From Scenedesmus sp. ARA3 (taxonomy: Eukaryota > Chlorophyta > Chlorophyceae > Sphaeropleales > Scenedesmaceae), in assembly GCA_004335835.1 (NCBI GenBank), contig RWJK01001389.1:43551-61280 (forward strand): a stretch of DNA of 17,730 bases. The letters are read 5' to 3'. Positions 1 to 8,485 of this stretch are shown piece by piece. The position numbers and the translations under genes were made by a program. The notes below the pieces were generated by a model that was not told the origin of the DNA, ran no database searches, and worked only from the letters and a program-made list of their open reading frames with translations. The stretch's first letter is position 1. Each line of letters opens with the position of its first letter.

Positions 1-83
1 TTGCAGCCACCTTGCAGCCCACATTGCAGCCACCTTGCAGCCCACATTGCAGCCACCTTGCAGCCCACATTGCAGCCACCTTG
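1..83. repeat. 23-bp tandem repeat at left edge
   Basis: Three complete 23-bp units (1-23, 24-46, 47-69) and a 14-bp partial unit (70-83) stand in perfect tandem. Each unit is built from two related TTGCAGCCAC/TTGCAGCCCACA halves. The array starts at the first base, so its true length is unknown. It falls where intron 2 of minus-strand gene B is expected, so it is probably intronic; the window or contig may have been cut in it. Confidence 0.9.
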
Positions 84-192
84 AGACATACAAACTGTTC
101 TGCGCTTGGCACGCTTATTAAACTGAGAAGGCTGTTTTTGATAAGCGTCACCCAACACAGCAAGTGATGCTGCTGTTAAGTTTGCTGCTCAC

Positions 193-819
193 CTGTTTCT
201 TGCAGCTGCTGCAGCACATGCTGCTGCTCTGCTGCTGCTTCTGCTGCTTTCTCAGGCAGGCACCTGTGCCAGGTTTGCACAAAGCACACTATCATTGTCT
301 GCAGAGGGCAGAACGCCTTGAGCAGCAGGGGCTTGCTCTTCTCCTTGCTGATGGCTTTCAGCAGCAGCTGCAGTGCCCTGCTGACCGTCTGTGCCAGCAG
401 CTTGAAGCTGTAATGCTGGTGCACCAGCTTCTGCAAGCCAGCGCAGCAGACACAGGAAAGCAGAGCTGATGATGCTGGATGTGCCTTCAACTGCACAGCT
501 CTGCCAGCAGCATGCTGCAACCGCGCAATGACAATCAAACGGATGAAGTGTTCTAAGATGCACGCAAAGCAGCAAGCTGCTGTCAGTACTGGGGCGCTAA
601 TGTGCAGGAAGCATGGCAGGGGCAGTTGCTCGTCAAGCATACCTGTATGGTTGCGCGCGTGTCGCTGCTAGCAGGTCCCATGCGCGCCTGGAAAAAGGCC
701 CCCAACCTTGTGGTCAACGGCGCCATCACCAGAAATAAGGCCAGGTCTGGAGCTGTGGAGAGCCTGCCCAGCAGCCACACGATAGTGGCTGTGTCAACAT
801 ACGACTCTGGCGTTGTCAT
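193..819 (-). CDS. Gene B: 5' part of a MYND-family paralogue (partial, leaves window on the left)
   Basis: Two exons are visible on the minus strand. Exon 1 is 819-643: ATG at 819, 59 codons, ending CAG|GTATGC in phase 0. Exon 2 is 430-193, starting after TTGCAG and ending ACAG|GTGAGC in phase 1. Intron 1 is 642-431 (212 nt). Exon 1 begins MTTPESYVDTATIVWLLGRL, almost the same as gene A; exon 2 carries the family segment LVHQHYSFKLLAQTVSRALQ and ends in a QQLQET motif, as in A and C. Exon 1 has exactly the same length (177 nt) in all three copies, which fixes the start. Exon 3 and the MYND region expected from A and C would lie left of position 1, so the MYND finger is not seen here. The gene is head-to-head with A across about 500 bp. 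Function is unknown; the N-terminal segment has no domain I recognise. An alternative is a broken 5' fragment, since the rest is out of view. Confidence 0.7.
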
Positions 820-838
820 GGCACTGCTACTGGCACTG

Positions 839-877
<39 letters not shown>

Positions 878-1324
878 TCGCTTGCTGCTCCCCCATTGTT
901 GTGATGCTGTAATCGTATGACAATGCGCTACAAACTCTGCCTGGTATCACCTGCAGCACACGTGGCACGTCTGCACGAGATACACGCAATTAAATTTGGA
1001 AAATAAGCGCACAACAACGTGAATCCAGCCGCAACTGCAGCAAAACTAATAGTCAAATAATCCATCGTCACGTAACGTTGCAGGCGCATCGTTCTGGAGA
1101 GAATAATACCCTTGCAGCTGTGACTGAGCCTCGTTATAACGAGTTCAACGTTGCCTAAAGCAAGCAAGTACAGCCCATGACCGCCGGGTTCATGCAACGT
1201 GAATGACAAGCTCATTACAGTTGCGCAAAGGTGACAGTGCAGCACCAAGGGTACACGAGCAGCAGCAGAAGACAACAGCAGCAGCAGCAGCAGCAGCAGC
1301 TGGAGCCGTGCCAGTGGCAGTGCT
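820..1324. promoter_or_regulatory. Shared divergent upstream region of genes B and A
   Basis: This gene-free stretch lies between the start codons of B (minus) and A (plus), so it must hold both promoters or a bidirectional one. The flanks (about 820-885 and 1267-1324) are CAG-rich leaders that are inverted copies of one another. The middle (886-1266) has few CAG runs. It contains CAACGT or ACGTTG at 1015-1020, 1075-1080, 1146-1153 (as palindrome CAACGTTG) and 1195-1200, a CACGTG palindrome at 959-964, and TACCCTTGCAGCTGTGAC at 1107-1124, which recurs upstream of gene C. No clear TATA box was seen. Short open frames here have no coding character. Confidence 0.5.
842..874. repeat. (CTG)11 run in the 5' leader of gene B
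   Basis: Eleven perfect CTG units sit 22 bp upstream of the gene B start codon, reading CAG on the gene's own strand. A matching CAG-rich leader (about 1274-1302) precedes the gene A start. The run is probably in the 5' untranslated region. Confidence 0.85.
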
Positions 1325-2288
1325 ATGGCAACGCCAGAGTCTTATGTTGACACAGCCACCATCGTGTGGCTGCTGGGCAGGCTCTCCACAGCTCCAGACC
1401 TGGCCTTCTTGCACGAAATGGTGCCAATGGTGAAGAGGCTGCAGCAATGTTGGGAAGCACAGATAGGGCCTGTGAGCAGCGACACACTGGCAACTATGCA
1501 GGTATGCCTGGCGAGCAAATGCGTTGGCATGGATACCTACACACAATGGCAGCGGTGTTGCTGACTATGCGGCTGCGTTTAGCACACTCCGGATGATGTG
1601 TCATGCATTACTGCATGAGTTATGCTGCTGGCAGATCGGTGCTTTTCTAGGTATATCCAGCAGCATCAGCTCTTCTGTCTTGTGCTGCTGCGCTGGCTTG
1701 CAGGAGCTGGTGCACCAGCACAGCATCTTCAAGCTGCTGGCACAGACGATCAGCAGGGCGCTGCAGCTGCTGCTGACAGCCACAAGCAGGGAGAAGAGCA
1801 AGCCTCTGCTGCTGAAGGCGTGTACAAGCTTGCAGACACTGCTGGTGTCTTTTGTAAAGGCCTGGCAAAGCCGTGTGCTTGAGATGGCACCAGCAGGGTC
1901 TACAGCGGAGAAGCAGTTCGTACTGCAACAGCTGCAAGAAACAGGTGCATAGCACAAGATGGTGCCAGGACCCACATGTAACTATCCTCTCTCTCATAGC
2001 AGCGCTTGCTCTGTCGAGCTGGTTGCACTGTCATTGTGATATGCCCACCGCCCTGCATGTGAGACATGGCTGATGTGGTCGAGGCAGCACTATAGGCTGC
2101 AAGCCGCTACAGCCTCAGCCTTGCATACCCTGTTACGTATCGCATGCAGTTGTTGAGTTGTCGCTTGAACTCTGCAACGCTCATGCTTCAGCTGTGTGGT
2201 GGCTCCTGGCCACCTTTGCAGCAGCATGCCGGCGTGATACGGCTTGGCTGGAGCAGCAGCTGCTGCTGCAGCACACCAGGCAGCAGCG

Positions 2289-2324
<36 letters not shown>

Positions 2325-3002
2325 AGCGGGCAAGAAGCAGGCAGCCAAGAAGCAGCGGCAGACGCCAGGCAGCCTCACCCCAGCCCAGGCAGACCCAGCA
2401 GCATGTGTGAGGGTGTACACATACTTGACCTCAATGCCAGCACTGGTTGAGTGCTGTAGCGATGTGAGTGATGATTGGCAAGTGATGCCACTGGGCACTC
2501 ACTTTGAGCTGTGCCTGCGGCTTGCTCGGGCAGTGCTATGCTGCGAGGAGGCCAGCAGCAGCAGCAGTGCAAGCCACAGCCGTACGATATTCAGAACAGC
2601 AGAAGATTTTGCTCGGACGGCGTTGGGAAACACACCCGCGTTTGCGTTGGGTATTGCCACAGGCCTCTCCAAGCAGCTGTCTCACAACTTGAGGCTCGGA
2701 AAGGGGCTGCCGCAGCTAGCAGATGAAGCAGCTAGCAATGCACTGTACCAGCTGCTGCTGCTGTGCCCTGCACTGCATGCCATGCAGCTGCAAGAGCAAG
2801 CAGCAGAGCAGAGCAGCAGGCAGGAGACGCTGCCGGAGCAGCACCACAGGCTGCTGCTGCAGGAGCTGGGCGTTGAGTGGCTGCAGCACAGCGACCTGCG
2901 CAAGCGGACAACATTCTTGGTAACAGACGTCACAGAAGTACTCGCAGCAGTCGAGGCGCTAAGGCATCACATAAACCTAGCGGCAGCAGCAGAGGACGTT
3001 GA

Positions 3003-3040
<38 letters not shown>

Positions 3041-4868
3041 CGAGTGTGCTCCCACCGGTTTCCTCATCAGCGTCTGCTGCTGCAGCTGGTGCCAGCAGCA
3101 GCAGCAGCTGTAGCGCTATGGATGCGGCAGCAATGCTGACGGTGCTGCAGCTCGCGCTGCTTTTATCTGGCGATGGAGCCAAGGACAAAAGTCAGCTCAT
3201 CATGATCATGAAATGCCTCATTAGTTTCAACATGCGACTCAGCGGTTCAGCTCGTGAGGCAGCAGCAGCTGTGCTGCTGCAGCCTGTCCTCACTCAGCTG
3301 CTGCCAGCAAGCATAAAGGCTGCGAAAGCTGACCAGCAAGCAGCAAGCAGCAGCAGCATTGCTGCGGCTCAGCAGCCGCCGCTGCCTGCAGGACAGGCGG
3401 GCGTTGTTGCATCGCAGCAGGGGGCAGTTGAGCGCCCTCCACTCCTTGTCTTTGCAACACAGGTTCTGCGTGTATTGCTGGACGCAGGTGGGCGCCAGCG
3501 GCACTCTTTGTACGCTGCATCTTCTTGATCGTGCGTCGCTGCGGATGTTATCATGATGCCTTGCCTGCAATGTCTGTTGCGTAGTCAATGTGTGCTGCAC
3601 ACCCTGCAGTGTGATGTGCCTGCAGTGGGCTGGTGCTTGCCGTATGGCAGGGGTTGGGCACAGCAGGAGTTCAATGCCCTAGTTACATGCATGCATGCAG
3701 CACAAACCTTTGCACAGTGAATGTTGTATCCAAGTTACGAGCCTTGTGCCAGCGTAATGCCGTGTGATGTAGTGCCTGACAACGCTCTGTGGTGATGTTT
3801 GATTTGGTTGCAGGCGCTGCTGCAGCTCAGCTGCACCAGGCATACCTGAGCCACCCGCAGCAGGTGTGCCAGAGCTTGGAGGCAGCACTGCGGCTCACGC
3901 TGCAGGTTCAGTACTGCGCGTGGTTTGGCAGTAGTGGGACATCAACGATCGTCAAGGCGGCCTGCACCATGGCGTGCATGCAGCCTGACAGCAGCAGCAG
4001 CAGCAGCAGTGTGGGCCCAGCCGCCAGCGCCCCTGCACCCAAGCAGCTGTTCTCGCTGCTGGCGGCATGCTTGAAAGCTGCTGATCAGCTGCTCGACAGC
4101 AGCAGCAGCAGCAGCAGCAGTGAGGACAGCAGCAGCACCCCTGACACTGACAGCAAAGTTGACTGAACAGCTGTGACCGTGAACATGCAGATCCAGGTGC
4201 TCTGCTTCAATGCGACACAGGCATCGCCATCTGTTGGTGGCCCTCTGCAGTTGCTGCTGCAGGCCCGCTGCATGTCGCAGCTTGCCAAGTTTGCGATGCT
4301 GCTGCAGCATCAGGCTGCAACATTGGCTGAGCAGCAGGGTGGCGGCCAAGCTGACATTGCAGGAGCAGCAGATGATGCAGCAACATGCAGCGAGTTGCTG
4401 CAGGCCGTGGCTGCAGCTCTGAAGCTGGTAGTTGATGCATGCATGGCAAGCTTGCTTACTGCAGGCTTGCAGCTGCCGGGTGATGCAGTAGCAGCTGCAA
4501 ATGCAACAGCAAAGCTTCAGCGGCAGGGCAAAGCACTACAACAGCAGCTGAAGCAGGCACAGCAGCAGCCACAGCAGCATCAGGCTTTCCAAGGCCAGCA
4601 GGCTGAGCAGCTGGCCCAGGAGCTGCTGCAGTTTGGGCATGACATCTGCCTGCAGCTGCCTGTGCCCTACTGGTGCTGCAACCCAGCCTGCAGCAACGTG
4701 CAGGAGTGCAGCGAGCTTGAGCTGGTGTCCCGCAAGGGCAGCAGGTGCTCTGGCTGCGCCACTGCACGCTTCTGCAGCAAGTCCTGCCAGGAGCAGTGCT
4801 GGAAAGGGCAGCACGCGCCAGTGTGCAAGCGCATAGCCGCTGCACGCAAGGGCCAGCTGCGGGAGTAG
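1325..4868 (+). CDS. Gene A: MYND zinc-finger paralogue with an in-frame TGA (possible pseudogene or alternatively spliced gene)
   Basis: Four exons join in matching phase: 1325-1501 (phase 0), 1704-1944 (phase 1), 2222-3487 (phase 1) and 3814-4868, with GT-AG introns of 202, 277 and 326 nt. The ATG at 1325 gives the family's 59-codon first exon. The protein carries Gln and Ser tracts (poly-Gln near 2288-2322, poly-Ser near 3005-3040, 3988-4010 and 4095-4120), segments CRRDTAWLEQ and AYLSHPQQVCQSLEAALRL shared with gene C, and a C-terminal MYND finger (4674-4826). A TGA at 4164-4166 interrupts the frame just after KVD, where gene C reads on as KVDLL. Taken literally the product stops at 678 residues without the MYND finger. 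The same frame then stays open for 233 codons to the TAG at 4866-4868. The possibilities are a recent nonsense mutation, readthrough, or removal of 4120-4170 as a tiny in-frame intron. By family, MYND fingers bind proteins; the role here is unknown. Confidence 0.72.
3687..3702 (+). other. ATGCATGCATGCAGCA element conserved in intron 3 (copy A)
   Basis: This 16-nt sequence lies in intron 3 of gene A and recurs exactly at 8026-8041 in intron 3 of gene C, at a similar distance from the acceptor (about 110-125 nt). A nearby stretch, GTGCTTGCCGTATGGCAGGG in A, has two changes in C. It shows that the introns are homologous; whether it is functional is unknown. Confidence 0.6.
4674..4826 (+). other. 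MYND zinc-finger coding segment of gene A
   Basis: The pattern is CCNPAC, then CSGC, then FCSKSC, then QHAPVC. This is the Cys-rich cross-brace layout of MYND fingers, with seven Cys and one His as likely ligands for two zinc ions. The first pair is spaced C-x3-C. It lies downstream of the in-frame TGA at 4164, so it is translated only if that stop is spliced out or read through. Confidence 0.85.
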
Positions 4869-5012
4869 CGTAGATAACACGTGTTTAGTGGTTGCCGGCA
4901 TGCTGGGTATATGCAGTGATGTGTCAAGGGGACCTTTGTTCAGTTTGGTTTCTCTTTGCCCAATGAGCCTGTCATTGACTGCCCAAAACGGGCGAAGGCG
5001 AGGTTACCTGCT

Positions 5013-5017
5013 TGTAA
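5013..5017 (+). terminator. Candidate poly(A) signal TGTAA for gene A
   Basis: TGTAA is the usual polyadenylation signal of chlorophycean algae. This copy lies about 145 nt after the gene A stop codon, a plausible 3' UTR length. A five-base motif is weak evidence by itself; another TGTAA occurs near 5296. Confidence 0.35.
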
Positions 5018-5128
5018 TGTTCATCGTCTAGTACGACTGTGAAATTTGCAACTGTGCTGGCTTATACAGCAACTTCCATCAGCGTAGACACGTTGAGCGT
5101 GCCAACTCAATCAATTCACGCTGTGAGA

Positions 5129-5148
5129 CCAGCGGCTTTTGCCGCTGG
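5129..5148. other. Perfect 8-bp stem, TTTT-loop hairpin
   Basis: CCAGCGGC, TTTT and GCCGCTGG form an uninterrupted inverted repeat with a four-base loop, in the gap between genes A and C. It stands alone in a region with few CAG runs. No T-run follows, so it is not a classic intrinsic terminator, and the setting is eukaryotic. Confidence 0.6.
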
Positions 5149-5681
5149 GCGCTGGCTGAGCCCTAGTATTGCTGTGGGCGACAGCTGTTGAAGCTGTCAC
5201 AGGGGTTTCAAAAATGGGGGTAACAGTCCACTTGTATGGAGTGATTTGATAATAAGTAATATGGAATCATTGACTTCCAGGGATTAGCAACAATTGTAAT
5301 GTTTTTGTGGCGTAGACGCCGATGATTTTGGAGGCAGCGTGAAATAATGAAAATCAGGAGAACTTGCTTGACAAACACCACACAAACCAGACGCAGCCGA
5401 ACTCTTCTCTAGAAAATGCAATCCATTGCCCTACCCTTGCAGCTGTGACGAGCACATCGCTTGTACCCTGTGCAGTACTGGTGTCCTGCACTGTGGCAAG
5501 CCCTGCTGAGATTGTGGATCAATTCACTGCCGTCGACACTCTGTATGCGCAGCACAACCAGGCAACGTTTTAGCAAGTGCATCATCGCTCCAAGAAGGCA
5601 ACCAGCAGCACCAACAGCAGGACCAGCACACCCAGCAGCAGCAGCACCAATAGCAGCAGGAGCAGCGCCTGCAACAGCACC

Positions 5682-7324
5682 ATGGCATCTCAAGCACTTA
5701 TTGATCCGGAAGCCGCAGTGGCACTGCTGCACAAGCTCGCCAAAGCTCCAGACCTGGCATGTTTACGTGATGCTGCACCAGATGTGTTAAGGCTGCAGGA
5801 CTTCATATATGCGGCAGGAAACCAAGCTGCCGGCAGCGACATGCAAGCACTCGTGCAGGTAGGTGTGGTCAGCCGCTGCGCCTGCACTGCTTGTCACGCA
5901 CTCATGGACACTCACGCCCTGCTTGATGTGCTGGAAAAGGCCCATTGCTGCACGTTGCTGACAGAATAATGCAGTTCAAGCAAAGCAGCAGCAGCACCAC
6001 GCAATCTGCCTCGTGCTGCTGCACCGGCTTGCAGGAGCTGGTGCACCAGCACAGCATCTTCAAGTTGCTGGCACAGGCCAGCAGCAGGGCACTGCAGCTG
6101 CTGCTGAACGCCACCAGCAAGGAGAAGAGCAAGCCCCAGCTGCTCAAAGCGTTTGGTCATGTGCAGATGCTGCTGTCATCTTTTGCGAGGGTTTGTCACC
6201 TCCTCAATCTGGCTTCAGCAACAGCAGCAACAGCAACAGCGGCAGAATGGAAGCCGCTTGTGCTGCAGCAGCTGCAAGAAACAGGTGAGCAGCAGGCCCA
6301 ACAGCAGCATCGCTTGCTGTGCTCACCAGCCTGTGCAAACTTTCACTTTATGTTTGCAACCTGGGGCTGTCTTGAAGCAGGCATTGGGTTGCCATGGTGG
6401 CCAGCAGCAGCCGTATTCTCGCAGCCGTAGTCTCGCAGCACCTGACGCATATGGTGCGCTGTTACGTTTCTTCCACTCTCGTACGCTCTTGCCTTCGTCT
6501 GCGTCCTGCTCGGCTTGCAGACTTTCTACCAACCGTCTCAGCAGCATGCAAGCGTGACACGGCTTGGCTAGAGCAGCATCTACTGCTGCAGCACACAAGG
6601 CAGCAGCGCGAGCAGCCGCAGCAGCAGCAGCAGCAGCAGTCAGCGCGGAAGAAGCAGGCAGCCAAGAAGCAGCGGCAGGACTCCAGCACCGACACTGCAG
6701 CCCAGGCAGACACAGCGGCATGTGTACGGATCTACACATACCTCGACACAGTTCCGGCAGTAGCTGATTGCTGTTGTGATGACTGGCTGGATGGTTCACT
6801 GGCTGCCCACGTGGAGCTGTGCATGCGGCTGGCTTGGGCTGTGCTGCGCTGCGAGGAGGCCAGCAGCAGCAGCAGCAGCGACAGCGGCAGCGGCAGCAGC
6901 AGCAGCAGCATGCGCTTCAAAGCAGAGGAATATGCCAGGAGTGTGTTGAAACTCACACCAATATCAGCAATGTTTTTGGCGCGCAGGTTGACCAAACAGC
7001 TGTCACAAAACCTTACGACAGATAGCGAGTGTCTGCAGCTTGCCGATGCACCAGCAGACAGCGCACTGTACCAGCTGCTGCTGGTGCAGCTTGCACTGCA
7101 TGCCATGCAGCTGCACGAGGCTGCAGCAGAGCAGAGCAGCAGGCAGGCAATGCTGCCGCAGCCGCACCACAGGCTGCTGCTGCAGGAGCTGGGTGTCGGG
7201 TGGCTGCAGCACAGTGAGCTGCGCAAGCGCCCAACGTCTCTGAAGGACATGCGTGCAGCTATTGTGGCGCTGAGGCACCACGTTAACCTGGCAGCAGCGG
7301 CGCGTGACGCAGGCGGCAGCAGCC

Positions 7325-7357
<33 letters not shown>

Positions 7358-8443
7358 CGGGTGTGCTTTCCTCCTCCTCCTCTCCTTCATCAGGTGCTGC
7401 TGCTGCTGGTGCGAGCAGCAGCAGCAGCAGCAGCAGCAGCGCCGTGGATGCGGCGGCAATGCTGACGCTGCTGCAGGTTGCGGTGCTGGCAGTTATCTAT
7501 GGAGATGACAGCGACCAACATGATTGTGCTACAGACGCTCCAGACCTGTATGACTTCCTTTCACAGCTCACACCTGCAGCACGTGAGGCAGCAGCAGCAG
7601 TGCTGCTGCAGCCTATCCTCACGCAGCTGCTGCCAGCAAGCTTCAGAACTGCAAAAGCTGCCGGCGGCAGCGGTGCCGCGGTGCAGACACTGCTCGTGTC
7701 TGCAGGACAGGCGGGTCCTGGTGCAGCAGCAGCAGCAGCGACTAATGATGTGCAGCAGGCAGCAGCTCAGCAATGCCTCATTGCAACAGGAGCGCTGCAT
7801 GTGCTGCTGATCACAGGTAGGAGGCAACAGCACCGCATCACCCACCCAGACAGCCTGAGTCTGCAATGCTGTGCTGCACATAGCATGGCATGCTATGGTG
7901 TTACACTCGCTTGCAATGGCTGCATTTGGGCGTTGGCGCAGTGCTGTGCCTGCACCACGGCGGTGTGGTGTGCTTGCTGTATGGTAGGGACCGGGTACAG
8001 CAGCTGTCCTATGCCTTGTGCACCAATGCATGCATGCAGCATTCGCCCACTGCTGATCGCTGGTCGTGGGTGTCTCCAGCCTCTCTCTGCTGCAATGATT
8101 GTAGTTGTCGTGCTTGAAAACTGCTTGACAAATGCTGTGTGGGGTTATTGTGGTGTGCTTGCAGGCGCTGCTGCTGCCCAGCTGCGCCAGGCATACCTGA
8201 GCCACCCGCAGCAGGTGTGCCAGAGCTTGGAAGCAGCGCTGCGGCTTGGGCTGCGGATGCAGCACATGGGGCATACATTGAATAGCACAATGTTTGCGCT
8301 GGTAGCAGCTGCAAGCACATGTCTGTGCAGCAAGCCTGACAGCAGCAGCAGCAGTGTGGGGCCAGCTGTGAGCAGCCCTGCTGCAGCCAAGCAGCTGTTC
8401 TCGCTGCTGGTGGCGTGCTTGAAAACTGCTGGCCAGCCGCTCG

Positions 8444-8485
<42 letters not shown>

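Larger units (their letters stand above)
4869..5681. other. Gene A 3' flank and gene C upstream region
   Basis: There is no convincing gene in these 813 bp. The left part is the 3' flank of A, with a TGTAA at 5013-5017 and a perfect hairpin at 5129-5148. The middle (about 5200-5350) is AT-richer than its surroundings and nearly free of CAG runs. The right part is upstream of C: TACCCTTGCAGCTGTGAC at 5432-5449 matches 1107-1124 upstream of gene A, CAACGT occurs at 5563-5568, and a CAG-rich leader runs from about 5600 to the ATG. Confidence 0.6.

Noticed and set aside
602..904. Plus-strand open frame with a long Leu run
   Set aside because: It is the antisense shadow of gene B exon 1 and its CAG-rich leader; the Leu run is just CTG repeats.
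928..1275. Minus-strand open frame of 115 codons in the divergent promoter
   Set aside because: It has no similarity to the neighbours and no recognisable motif, and it lies in the region that must hold two promoters. It is likely to be chance.
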